Source: Microvirga sp. 17 mud 1-3 (GTDB taxonomy: Bacteria; Pseudomonadota; Alphaproteobacteria; Rhizobiales; Beijerinckiaceae). From it: a stretch of DNA of 64,000 nt. A program made the translations under genes and the position numbers. The stretch covers positions 1,798,001 to 1,862,000 of the forward strand of contig NZ_CP029481.1 in NCBI RefSeq assembly GCF_003151255.1, given 5' to 3'. Numbering within the stretch: the first letter of the stretch is position 1; each line of letters begins with the position of its first letter. Below, in pieces: positions 34,830-44,025 of this stretch. Below the pieces are notes generated by a model. The model saw only the letters and a program-made list of their open reading frames with translations, did not search any database and was not told the DNA's origin.

Positions 34830-37028
34830 TCATGAAGCTGCTAGCCACTCCCGCAGCTTGGTCCAGCGCCGCTTGATAGTCCCGCCCCGAACGGCCATAG
34901 CCACAGCCTTCTTCTGGCCGACAACTACAACGAGCCGCTTGCCACGGGTCACGCCGGTATAGAGCAGATTCCGAGCCAGCATCGTGTAATGCTGTGTCAC
35001 GACCGGAATAATGACAGCAGGGTACTCGGAGCCCTGAGACTTGTGGATCGTCGTCGCATAGGCGGGCACCAAGGTGTCGAGTTCGCCAAATGGATATGAG
35101 ACCTCTCGCCCGTCGAATGAAGCGATTAGCGCCCCCTCCTCGTCGTCGATCCGCACCACTGTACCCAGGTCGCCATTGAAAACTTCCCGGTCGTAGTCGT
35201 TCTGGGTTTCCATCACCCGGTCACCGGGCGAAAATCGCCAGCCGAACCGTTCGACCGTCGCGGGAGGGTCGGGGTTGAGAACACGCTGGAGTTCGATGTT
35301 GAGATTGCGGGCTCCGAGAACACCACGGTTCATGGGACAGAGCACTTGGATGTCCTTGATCGGATTAAGCCCAAATCGTTTGGGAATCCGATCCCTGACC
35401 ATCTCTATGATCTTCCCAACGCCTTGCTCGGGTTCGTTAATCCCAATGAAATAGAAGTCGCTTCCCTCCCCAGACTTGGGCGGCTCGGGCATCTGACCGT
35501 GGTTGATCCGGTGGGCATTCACGACAATCCGACTTTCCGCCGCCTGCCGGAATACCTCCGTGAGACGCGCGACCGGAATACGATCCGAGGCAATGATGTC
35601 AGCCAAAACTTGTCCAGGTCCAACAGAAGGCAACTGGTCTACGTCGCCGACCAGGAGCAGACTGGAGCGACTCGGAATGGCCTTGGTGAGCGCATTCATC
35701 AGCGGCACATCGACCATCGAAGTCTCGTCCACTACCAGCAGATCGCAGTCGAGCGGATTCTGTTCATTGCGTGAGAAGCCGCCATGCTTTGGATCGATCT
35801 CCAGCAGGCGGTGGATGGTCTTGGCTTCCAGCCCAGTCTGCTCGGTCATGCGCTTCGCTGCGCGACCGGTAGGAGCCGTCAGCGCGACTTTGATACCCTT
35901 GGCGACGAGGAGCCGAAGGATGGTATCGAGAAGGGTGGTCTTGCCGACGCCGGGGCCGCCGGTCACCACCGCCACCTTGGAGCCGAGCACCAGCTTCAGC
36001 GCCTCGCGCTGGGAAGCCGCCAGAGTCTTGCCCGTACGGCTCTCCAGCCAGGGAATAGCTTTGTCGAGGTCGATTTCGGGCCACGGCGGTGGGCCGGAGG
36101 CTCGTTCGGCTAGCCGTGAGGCAATGGCCTGTTCAGATAGATGAAGGCCCTTGAGGAACAGACACGCCTCGCCGCCGATGGTATCTGAGACGACTTCTCC
36201 TTTGGATACCTCGTCTAAGATGGCCGTTCGGATCAAGGCTCCGTCCACTTCCAGCAATTGCACGGCCAGTCGGGTGAGCGCCTCAACCGGCAGAGCGCAA
36301 TGTCCCTCGTCGGTTGCAGTCTGAAGCGCGAAGGAGATTCCGGCGCGGATACGTTGCGGGGCGGTTTTTTCCATTCCGAGCTTGGCCGCAATGGCATCCG
36401 CCGTCTTGAACCCGATCCCGCGCACATCCTTGGCCAAACGGTACGGATCTTCGGTCATGACCTGGATGGCCTCATAGCCATAGGTTTTGAAAATGCGCAT
36501 GGCCCGCGCCGTGCCGACCCCATGGGCGTGCAGAAAGATCATGATCTCCCGCACTGCCTTCTGCTCGGCCCAGCCCGCCACAATCTTCGAGGCTCGCCAG
36601 GGGCCGATGCCGGAAATCTCCGTCAGCCGGTCAGGGCTCGCCTCGATGATCTCGAAGGTATCGACGCCAAAGGCCGCAACGATCCGTTTCGCCATGGCCG
36701 GTCCGATGCCGCGCATCTGACCCGAGGCGAGGTATTTCTCGATCCCCTCTGCCCCGGTGGGCGGGGTGGTCTTGAGGACCTCAGCCTTAAACTGGAGCCC
36801 ATGCGTGCGGTCAGAGATCCAGATACCACTGGCCGTGATCCACTCGCCTGCGGAAACAGCAGGGGTGTGCCCGACGACTGTCACAAGATCCCGTTTGCCC
36901 CGCGTATGGACCTTGAGGACGGCGAAGCCATTCTCGGCATTGTGGAAAGTGACGCGCTCCACCGAACCTGCGAGGGTCTCTAAAACAGGTCTTTGGTCTG
37001 CCTGTGGCGCTCGTATCATAAGGTTCAT
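34830..37028 (-). CDS. RecD2-type ATP-dependent DNA helicase
   Basis: A 732-residue RecD-like SF1B helicase. The N-terminal 90 residues (SVERVTFHNAENGFAVLKVHTRGKRDLVTVVGH) are the OB-like domain of RecD2. Tandem helix-hairpin-helix segments follow (MRGIGPAMAKRI, EISGIGPWRASKI). Walker A is VTGGPGVGKTTLL (about residue 355), Walker B LLVVDETSMVD, and motif VI AYATTIHKSQGSEYPAV with GVTRGKRLV. It unwinds DNA 5'-3'. It precedes the type I restriction genes, so it may be cargo linked to DNA defence or island maintenance. Confidence 0.9.
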   Translation of the reverse strand: MNLMIRAPQADQRPVLETLAGSVERVTFHNAENGFAVLKVHTRGKRDLVTVVGHTPAVSAGEWITASGIWISDRTHGLQFKAEVLKTTPPTGAEGIEKYLASGQMRGIGPAMAKRIVAAFGVDTFEIIEASPDRLTEISGIGPWRASKIVAGWAEQKAVREIMIFLHAHGVGTARAMRIFKTYGYEAIQVMTEDPYRLAKDVRGIGFKTADAIAAKLGMEKTAPQRIRAGISFALQTATDEGHCALPVEALTRLAVQLLEVDGALIRTAILDEVSKGEVVSDTIGGEACLFLKGLHLSEQAIASRLAERASGPPPWPEIDLDKAIPWLESRTGKTLAASQREALKLVLGSKVAVVTGGPGVGKTTLLDTILRLLVAKGIKVALTAPTGRAAKRMTEQTGLEAKTIHRLLEIDPKHGGFSRNEQNPLDCDLLVVDETSMVDVPLMNALTKAIPSRSSLLLVGDVDQLPSVGPGQVLADIIASDRIPVARLTEVFRQAAESRIVVNAHRINHGQMPEPPKSGEGSDFYFIGINEPEQGVGKIIEMVRDRIPKRFGLNPIKDIQVLCPMNRGVLGARNLNIELQRVLNPDPPATVERFGWRFSPGDRVMETQNDYDREVFNGDLGTVVRIDDEEGALIASFDGREVSYPFGELDTLVPAYATTIHKSQGSEYPAVIIPVVTQHYTMLARNLLYTGVTRGKRLVVVVGQKKAVAMAVRGGTIKRRWTKLREWLAAS

Positions 37029-37104
37029 GGTGTCTGCCGGAGGCTTCCAGCTTCTCCAACTCTATCGCTGGAAAACGCCGCTGACGAGAACGATCAACAT
37101 GGCG

Positions 37105-37215
37105 TTAGACGGCCACCAGGAGTGTCGTGGCGAGCACAAGAGTTCCGAGGATCACCGCAGAACTAGCCAAATCAGTCCACCGAGCTTTGCTGTGGAAGTT
37201 TAACTCGCCAAGCAT
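37105..37215 (-). CDS. Possible single-span membrane microprotein
   Basis: A 36-residue frame, MLGELNFHSKARWTDLAS followed by a hydrophobic helix SAVILGTLVLATTLLVAV. It lies between the helicase and metallopeptidase genes on the same strand. GGGAA is near the start. Short, so coding status is uncertain. Confidence 0.3.
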   Translation of the reverse strand: MLGELNFHSKARWTDLASSAVILGTLVLATTLLVAV

Positions 37216-37300
37216 CGCAATTCCCAATCAGAGGATAAATGTTCATCATTTGTTCTCAACATAGACCGCTCATACAATGGCGGTCAAGGGCGGTAGTTGA

Positions 37301-38044
37301 TCATAGATTCGGCTCAACCCTTTGCAGCGTCAGGAAATGTTCGTTTTGCTCCAACCAAGCCTTCTTCGCCTCCCAATCTGGCAGGATTGACCCAACCAGA
37401 CCCCAAAATGCGCGGTCGTGGGTACGGTGGCGCAGGTGGCACAGTTCGTGGACGACGGCATATTCGAGCACGGCTTTGGGCGCGAAGATCAGGTGCCAGT
37501 TCAGGTTTACCACCCGATCTTGGCCACAGCTTCCCCAGAGGTGCTTCTGATCCTTGATCTCGACGCGCCGGGGCTTCAGCCCATTTGGCTCACCGTGCTG
37601 CCGGACGATGGCCATCACGTCCTCGCGAAGGCGCTTGCGCAGCCACAGGCGCAGGGCGGTCTCAATAAGTGTGTCCCGCGACGTTTCCGGAATGCTCCGG
37701 GGGCAGCGGATGATGAACCCGTTGCGGAAAGAAACCTCGACAAGCGTTCCGTCCGAAGGCTCGACCGTCAGCCGCATCAGCCTTCCGCGATAGGGAACCT
37801 TGGCCCCGCTGGCGAACCGGAAAACCTTCGGTGTGGCGGCGATGCGATCCGCCATGTGGCGGGTCTGCTCGACCAGCCATTCCCGGCGGCGGTGCAGCAG
37901 TTCGGTGATCTCACTATCCGAGGCCGCCTCCGGAACGACGACCTCGACCGCTTCAGGAGTCACCGTAATCCGAGCGCTCCTGGCCTTTTGCGAGCGGCGG
38001 AGCGTGTAAGGGATTTCCGTCGTGCCGACCGTCAGAACCGGCAT
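37301..38044 (-). CDS. YgjP-type (M48/WLM-like) zinc metallopeptidase
   Basis: A 247-residue protein. Zinc-binding HELCHLRHRTHDRAFW lies near residue 206, and NLNWHLIFAPKAVLEYAVVHELCHL is the family signature; RSQKARSARITVTPEAVEVVVPE is the usual N-terminal part. Such proteins are often encoded with type I restriction genes. The ATG at 38044 overlaps the hsdR stop, giving translational coupling. Its job in the system is not known. Confidence 0.88.
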   Translation of the reverse strand: MPVLTVGTTEIPYTLRRSQKARSARITVTPEAVEVVVPEAASDSEITELLHRRREWLVEQTRHMADRIAATPKVFRFASGAKVPYRGRLMRLTVEPSDGTLVEVSFRNGFIIRCPRSIPETSRDTLIETALRLWLRKRLREDVMAIVRQHGEPNGLKPRRVEIKDQKHLWGSCGQDRVVNLNWHLIFAPKAVLEYAVVHELCHLRHRTHDRAFWGLVGSILPDWEAKKAWLEQNEHFLTLQRVEPNL

Positions 38045-38046
38045 GG

Positions 38047-41000
38047 TCAGACCTTGGCGAAGTGCTTGAGAGCGAATTCTTCCACGTGCTCGGGGATGGC
38101 CTTGAGGTCCTTCAGGCCGAATTCGTGGGCCATACCCCGAACCTGCTGGCGCAGGGTTCGGCGCAGGCCATCCTTCTCCTGCCATCGCGGCGGAGCGGTG
38201 GCATCGTCGGTATAGAGTCCCTCGATCCGGATCGCCAAATCCTCGGCAGCCCCTTCAGCCCCGAATGCCTTCAAGACTTGGAGAATGCCATAGGCTTCCG
38301 CTGACAGGCCGGTGCCCTCGTGGGCTTTCGCCTCGGCATCCAGGTCTTTCGCCATTTCCTCGGCCATCTTAAGCTTGTCCGCCCAGGACAATTGGGCTCC
38401 GTCGAGCTTCTCCAGAAGCTCCCGCAGCCGGTCGGAGAACTTGGCGTATTGGTGATGGTTCTGCGCCATCTTCTCGGTCACGACCTTGCGCAGTTCGGTC
38501 GTCTTGCGGATCGCCGCCGTCTTCAGGTCGCTCTCGGTCTTGCCCTCGGTCTCGAAGTCCTCCCAGAACTCCGGGTCGGTGATGTGACGCAGCTTCACCG
38601 TGACGCTGAGCCCCGTGGCGTCGAGGTGCTGCGCCAGCATGTCCCGGATTTTGCGGCTATAGGTCTGCTGGTCGAAGGCTTCCCGCTTCTCGAAGACTTG
38701 GGTGCCGTATTGCAGGAACGCCGCCACCCATTTCAGGTCGGCGGTGAATTCCAGCACACTCGGATCGGGGCTCACGGCTTCATAGAGGCCGATGAACTCC
38801 CGTGCCTTACTGCGAAACTCGAACCATTTGTCCTCGGTCTTGAGGAGGTTCGCGAATTGGTCGAATTCCGCCTTCAATCCGTCCTTGGACGGGCCGCTCT
38901 GCCGCTTCAGGCCCTTCATCACCGCCATGACACCGGCATGAGCCGCGCGAAGCTGATTGCGCAGATCGTCGAGGTCCTGCATGGCATTCTTCACGTCGTC
39001 GGCCCGGTAGGAGGAGAGAGCCTCCTCCAGCTTGGCCGAGACGCCGATGTAATCGACGATCAGGCCGTTCTTCTTCTGGGCATTCGCCACCCGGTTGGTG
39101 CGGGCGATGGCCTGGAGCAGGCCGTGCTCCTTGAGTGGCTTGTCCAGGTACATGACGGATTCGATGGGCGCGTCGAACCCGGTCAGGAGCTTGTCGCACA
39201 CGATCAGGAATTCTGGATTCTGCCCGTTTGCGCTGAATGCCTTCTTGATCGCGGTCTCGGCCTTCTGGTCGAGATACTGGGCTTTGAGGTCTGCGCGAAT
39301 GCTCTGGATGTGCCCATCCTCGCTCGGCTTCCCGTCTTCCTGGGATTCCGAATAGACGCAGGCCGACAAGGCCGCCGCCTGGGCCTTGGCCTCCTCGGCT
39401 GGAATACCCTGCGCGATCAGGTCCTCGGCAATCACCCGGTCGAGCGCCTGTTTGTAGAGAATGACCGCTTCGCGGTCGATGGCGACGATCTGGGCCTTGA
39501 ATCCATCGGGCCGGGCGTATGCCTTGAAGTGGGTCCAGAGATCGTAGGCGATCAAGTCAATCCGCTTGGGGTGCTTCACCAGATCGGTGATCTTCACGCC
39601 GCGCTTCTTGACCTCTGCCAGCTTGCCCTCGGGCAGGTCCGCGAACCAGTTGTCGAAGAGGATGTCGATCTTGGCCTCGTCAATGTGCCAGTCTGTCTTG
39701 CGGCCCGTGTAGTAGATCGGCACCGTCGCGCCATCGGCCACGGCATCATCTATGCCATACTTGTCGAGGTAGCCTTCGCCTACCACGCCGAAGTTCGCGT
39801 AGGTGTCCTTGTCGTTCTTCTTGATCGGAGTGCCGGTGAAGCCGAAGAACCGTGCTTCAGGCATGGTCTTGCGGAGATACGCCCCGAGGTCCTTTTCCTG
39901 GGTACGGTGGCACTCGTCCACCATCACGATCCAGTTCTTTGAATTCGGGATCGGCTCTTGCGAGCCCTGGAACTTGAAGATGGTGGAAAGGATCGTCAGA
40001 CCGTCCGTGCCTTTGCCGATGAGGGCGCGAAGCTCGGAAATGCTCTCGACCGCGACCGGGTTCGGCAGGCCGCAGGCCGCGAAGGTGCCGCTGATCTGGT
40101 CGTGCAGGTCCACGCGGTCGGTCAGCACCATGATGTTGGGGTTGGTCAGTTCAGGCGAGGCGACGGTCAGGTGCGTCTTCAGCTTGAGGGCTGCGAACAC
40201 CATGGTCAGCGACTTGCCCGATCCTTGCGTGTGCCAGATCAGGCCGCGCCGATGCTCGTTGCCGATCACCCGCTCGACGATCTTGTTGACCGCCCGGAAC
40301 TGCTGATAGCGGCACATCTTCTTGATCGTGCCGCTCTCGGTCTTCTCGAACACGATGAAGTGGGCGATCAGGTCGAGAAGGCGGGATGGTTCCAGAAGGC
40401 TCCAGAGCCCTTTCGAGAGCGCATCCGGGAAATCCGATTCCGCCTTGGGCCATGGATCGCGCCATTCGGCCCAGAACTTCGAGGGGCTGCCGGTCGAGCC
40501 GTAGAGGCAGTTGGTACCGTCCGTGACGATGTTGAAGCCGTTCGAGAGGAACAGGCGCGGGATATCCTGCTCGTATTGCTTGATCTGCTCGAACGCTTCG
40601 CCGGTCTTGTCCTTGGCGTTGATCGGGCTCTTGCACTCGATCACAACCAGCGGAATGCCGTTCACATGGATCACCATGTCGGCGACCCGGGTCTTCTCGG
40701 CCTTGACCCGGAACTGGTGCGTGACGGTGAATAGGTTGTTCTGAGGATTCAGGAAATCGATAACTCGCAACGTCCGGTGCGTGGCCTCGCCCTGCACCAC
40801 GCGGCTGAAATTGCCGCGCAGGATTGAAAGCCATGCCTCGTTGCCGGAGACGGACGCGAGTTCCGCATAAGCCGCCTGTGCGTCAGCTTCTGAGACACCG
40901 TTGATGCGCTGGAGCGCGGCAATGAGGTGTGGCCGGAAGAGAACCTGATTGTCGCCGTCGCGCAAGGAGGGATGGTCAGCAGGCGATACAAAGGCGTAGC

Positions 41001-41061
41001 CCATGCCATTCAGGCATTCGATGGTCGGCTGCTCGGCCAGATGCCATTCCATTCCAGCCAT
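38047..41061 (-). CDS. hsdR: Type I restriction enzyme R subunit (HsdR)
   Basis: A 1004-residue motor-nuclease. The PD-ExK nuclease is D128 ... E142-C-K144 in VIHVNGIPLVVIECKSP. The SF2 helicase has Walker A TQGSGKS (about 278-284), DEAH-box variant DECH in VMVDECHRTQ, and FTGTPIKK. The C-terminal helical region binds HsdM/S. Its length matches full HsdR. Restriction requires the M2S complex to read unmethylated sites, followed by ATP-driven translocation. Confidence 0.93.
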   Translation of the reverse strand: MAGMEWHLAEQPTIECLNGMGYAFVSPADHPSLRDGDNQVLFRPHLIAALQRINGVSEADAQAAYAELASVSGNEAWLSILRGNFSRVVQGEATHRTLRVIDFLNPQNNLFTVTHQFRVKAEKTRVADMVIHVNGIPLVVIECKSPINAKDKTGEAFEQIKQYEQDIPRLFLSNGFNIVTDGTNCLYGSTGSPSKFWAEWRDPWPKAESDFPDALSKGLWSLLEPSRLLDLIAHFIVFEKTESGTIKKMCRYQQFRAVNKIVERVIGNEHRRGLIWHTQGSGKSLTMVFAALKLKTHLTVASPELTNPNIMVLTDRVDLHDQISGTFAACGLPNPVAVESISELRALIGKGTDGLTILSTIFKFQGSQEPIPNSKNWIVMVDECHRTQEKDLGAYLRKTMPEARFFGFTGTPIKKNDKDTYANFGVVGEGYLDKYGIDDAVADGATVPIYYTGRKTDWHIDEAKIDILFDNWFADLPEGKLAEVKKRGVKITDLVKHPKRIDLIAYDLWTHFKAYARPDGFKAQIVAIDREAVILYKQALDRVIAEDLIAQGIPAEEAKAQAAALSACVYSESQEDGKPSEDGHIQSIRADLKAQYLDQKAETAIKKAFSANGQNPEFLIVCDKLLTGFDAPIESVMYLDKPLKEHGLLQAIARTNRVANAQKKNGLIVDYIGVSAKLEEALSSYRADDVKNAMQDLDDLRNQLRAAHAGVMAVMKGLKRQSGPSKDGLKAEFDQFANLLKTEDKWFEFRSKAREFIGLYEAVSPDPSVLEFTADLKWVAAFLQYGTQVFEKREAFDQQTYSRKIRDMLAQHLDATGLSVTVKLRHITDPEFWEDFETEGKTESDLKTAAIRKTTELRKVVTEKMAQNHHQYAKFSDRLRELLEKLDGAQLSWADKLKMAEEMAKDLDAEAKAHEGTGLSAEAYGILQVLKAFGAEGAAEDLAIRIEGLYTDDATAPPRWQEKDGLRRTLRQQVRGMAHEFGLKDLKAIPEHVEEFALKHFAKV

Positions 41062-41078
41062 GACGCGCCCTTCGTCTC

Positions 41079-42341
41079 TTACTCTGCGGCCATGGGGAGG
41101 TCGGCTAAGACCCGTTTGCGGCCAGTGAGGAGGTCGGACATCAGAGCCGTCTTTGTTTGGATTAAATGCGCCAATTGGCGTTTGGAAAGTCTTGAAGATA
41201 CCTGCAAGGCGTTGATTTGCTGGATGATCAGCTTTTGCTCTTCGAGAGGAGGTAATGGAAGCAGAATGGACGAAATATCCTGCTGGTTAATTTTGTAGGT
41301 CCCGTTTGTTGACTTGGCCTTTGACTTAATCTGATTCCGGCAAAAATCACTATTCCAGACAAGAGCTAAGAAATCTGGATGGCATACTTGTGCTTCGGGT
41401 GAGATTCGGATCAAAAGGTCTGGATAAATGCAATTTGCCGGGTGCTCTTCCACGACACCACAGCTTCCAACAATGTCTGGATTTGCATTCCCTCGGACCA
41501 CAAGGATATCGCCACGGCGGACCATGTATGGTTGGGCATCACTTGGTGAGATATCTACATATTTCAGATTTCCCTTGAACGTTACCTCACCATCTCTGAC
41601 AGCCGCAATGGAGAAACTCACAATGTCGGTCGGACTACCTGATGTGCTCGGCGACTTCCCGCTTTTAGGTTTTCCGGCGCTGATGGCTGCTAATGGCGTC
41701 AAACTCCAGCCATCCGGTATCTCCCCAATCTCTGTCTGCTTGAACCGAGTATGACCCATGCCTTTGGTCAGTAGGCGATTTAGGGCACCCTGCTTGACCT
41801 TGCGCGTCTGCTCGATGACTGCCTGCGTCGCGTGAATGGCCTCGTCCACGCTGGAGAGGATTTCCGCGATGCGGCGCTGCTCGGAGAGAGGGGGCAGCGG
41901 GACTTCGATCTCATCAAACACCGAGTTAGGCACTCTCTGTCGCCCGGTTGTACCCATCATGCTGCCAAGGGCAGGTTCCCTGACGATCTTGCTTCGGGCT
42001 AGGTGGTAGACGAATTTAGGTTCGGTAACCCCATTCCGCGGGCCAAAAACAATGAATTCAGTCGAACCTGCCCCAGCCCGACCCGGCGGCAGGCAGTCTA
42101 CGAATCCAATCTTTCCGTTCTCTGCACAGGGCGTGATACGGGCGAAAAGCGTGTCGCCATTCTGAAAGCGCGAGCCGCCGCTCGCTATTACTCGCTGTTC
42201 AAGATACTGGATTTTCGAGCCAGACGTTGACAGTGCCGCCATTTCGACAAAGGGAACTTTCTCCCCCTTCTTTACCGCTCTCTTCGGATTAATTTCGACT
42301 GCTTTAGAGAAAGGGAGCCTCGTCCAATGATCACGCGACAT
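41079..42341 (-). CDS. hsdS: Type I restriction-modification specificity subunit (HsdS)
   Basis: A 420-residue protein with two target-recognition domains and two conserved helical regions (LPPLSEQRRIAEILSSVDEAIHATQAVIEQTRKVKQG and LPPLEEQKLIIQQINALQ), as expected for a bipartite sequence. The start is the ATG at 42339-42341 (MSRDHWTRLPF) with GGGAGC upstream; it overlaps the hsdM 3' end by 11 bases. The recognised sequence cannot be predicted. Confidence 0.9.
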   Translation of the reverse strand: MSRDHWTRLPFSKAVEINPKRAVKKGEKVPFVEMAALSTSGSKIQYLEQRVIASGGSRFQNGDTLFARITPCAENGKIGFVDCLPPGRAGAGSTEFIVFGPRNGVTEPKFVYHLARSKIVREPALGSMMGTTGRQRVPNSVFDEIEVPLPPLSEQRRIAEILSSVDEAIHATQAVIEQTRKVKQGALNRLLTKGMGHTRFKQTEIGEIPDGWSLTPLAAISAGKPKSGKSPSTSGSPTDIVSFSIAAVRDGEVTFKGNLKYVDISPSDAQPYMVRRGDILVVRGNANPDIVGSCGVVEEHPANCIYPDLLIRISPEAQVCHPDFLALVWNSDFCRNQIKSKAKSTNGTYKINQQDISSILLPLPPLEEQKLIIQQINALQVSSRLSKRQLAHLIQTKTALMSDLLTGRKRVLADLPMAAE

Positions 42342-43821
42342 ACCCAAGCTCCCTCAGGTAGCCCATCATCTTGGCCTCGGCGGCATCCCGCTGCGCCTGA
42401 AGTTCAAGGAGCATCTCGACCTCCTCAGCCACGTCAAGGTCCTCCACCTCCTCGCCGACGTGGACGTACCGGCTGATATTGAGGTTGTGGTCGTTCGCGG
42501 TGATCTCAGAGATCGGCACCACGCGAGCCAGACGGTCCACATCCGTGTAATCGTGGAACGCCTTCGCCAGTGCGGCGACATTCTCATCCGACAGATGGTT
42601 CTGGGCCTTGCCCTCCACGAAGTGCTCGACGCCGTTGATGAACAGCACCTTGCCCTTCCGCGCGGCGGGCTTGTTCTTGCGGACGATGAGGATGCAGGCC
42701 GGAATGCCCGCGCCGTAGAACAGGTTCGGGGCAAGGCCGATCACCGCCTCGATCAGGTCCTCCTTCAGCAGTCCCTCGCGAATGCGCCCTTCCGCCCCGC
42801 CCCGAAACAGGACGCCGTGCGGGAGGACCACGCCGAGCATTCCGTCCGACTTGAGGCTGGCGACCATGTGCTGGACGAAGGCGAGGTCGCCATAAGATTT
42901 GGGCGGACAGCCGAACCGGTCGCGCCCGAAGGGATCGCCCTTGCTCCAGGTGTCGTGGCCCCACTCTTTCAGCGAGAACGGCGGATTGGCGAGAACCCGG
43001 TCGAACGTGCGGATGGCCTTGGTGCCGTCGCCAGTCAGATGCTTGGGGTCGAGCAGGGTGTCCCCACGGGCAATGGACGCATCGTCGATATCGTGGAGAA
43101 ACAGGTTCATCTGGCAGATTGCCCAGGTGTTGAGGTTCCGCTCCTGGCCGAACAGGGACAGGCTCTTGGGGTTCTTGCCCTGCCGCTCCAGGAAATGCAC
43201 CGCCTCCAGCAGCATGCCGCCCGAGCCACATGTTGGATCGTAGATCGACATGTTCTCTTCAGGCCGCAGGCATTCCACGATCAGCCTGACGACCATTTTT
43301 GGGGTGTAATACTCGCCACCCTTCTTGCCCGCATCATCAGCGAACTGGGCGATCAGATACTCATAGGCTTGCCCGAGAACATCCGGCTCCACGTCCGAGT
43401 TCCGGAGGCGGTAGGTCTCAAAGTGCTGGAGCAGCTTTTCCAGGGTTGCATCCGGGAAGCGCTCCTTATTGTTGAAGTCTACATCCTGGAATACGCCTCG
43501 AAGGCGCAGGTTCGCATCTTCAACCGCCCGGAAGGCGGCGTTGAGGTGCTCGCCGATATTGGTGGTGTGCTTGCGAACATCCGCCCAGAAATGTCCTTTG
43601 GGGATATCGAACCGATGTTCGTCCGGATCGGCAGCGAGGTCGGCATTGCCATACTTCCTCAGCCGCTCTTCATACTCTTCCTGCCATACGTCACAGAGGC
43701 GCTTATAGAACAGGAGGCCAAAGATATAATGTTTATAATCAGAGGCATCGATGGCGCCCCGAAGGATGTCAGCGGCTTTCCAAAGGTGAGCCTCTAGCTG
43801 GCTGAGCGTCAAGATTCCCAT
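42331..43821 (-). CDS. hsdM: Type I restriction-modification methyltransferase subunit (HsdM)
   Basis: A 496-residue adenine methyltransferase: N-terminal HsdM_N helical domain (LEAHLWKAADILRGAIDASDYKHYIFGLLFYKRL), motif I DPTCGSGGM (about residue 200), catalytic NPPF (about 275). With HsdS it forms the M2S methyltransferase. The ATG at 43821 is preceded by GAGGTGGGG; a GTG four codons earlier is possible. It is the first gene of the hsdM-S-R-metallopeptidase operon. Confidence 0.93.
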   Translation of the reverse strand: MGILTLSQLEAHLWKAADILRGAIDASDYKHYIFGLLFYKRLCDVWQEEYEERLRKYGNADLAADPDEHRFDIPKGHFWADVRKHTTNIGEHLNAAFRAVEDANLRLRGVFQDVDFNNKERFPDATLEKLLQHFETYRLRNSDVEPDVLGQAYEYLIAQFADDAGKKGGEYYTPKMVVRLIVECLRPEENMSIYDPTCGSGGMLLEAVHFLERQGKNPKSLSLFGQERNLNTWAICQMNLFLHDIDDASIARGDTLLDPKHLTGDGTKAIRTFDRVLANPPFSLKEWGHDTWSKGDPFGRDRFGCPPKSYGDLAFVQHMVASLKSDGMLGVVLPHGVLFRGGAEGRIREGLLKEDLIEAVIGLAPNLFYGAGIPACILIVRKNKPAARKGKVLFINGVEHFVEGKAQNHLSDENVAALAKAFHDYTDVDRLARVVPISEITANDHNLNISRYVHVGEEVEDLDVAEEVEMLLELQAQRDAAEAKMMGYLRELGYVA

Positions 43822-44025
43822 CAAATGCCCCACCTCTATGAGAGATTTTTGGGCAGTCTATCAGCCAGTGCTCTAACAGTGTCTGAATACAGGCAATTTC
43901 GCCTCATGGCGTGATCGCCCAGGGAATAGTCAAAGACCAAGGTAGCTTGGCCCGCTCAAGGCTTTAGGTTAAATCCTCTCTATTCTCAAACAATTTATAT
44001 TGTGTTGCCACGTTTGTCGTTGCGG

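Noticed and set aside
38320..39942. 540-residue plus-strand frame opposite hsdR
   Set aside because: Leu/Val/Gly-rich antisense reading of the HsdR gene; hsdR has unmistakable domains on the other strand.
42460..43797. 445-residue plus-strand frame opposite hsdM
   Set aside because: Antisense of hsdM, with no ribosome site or motif.
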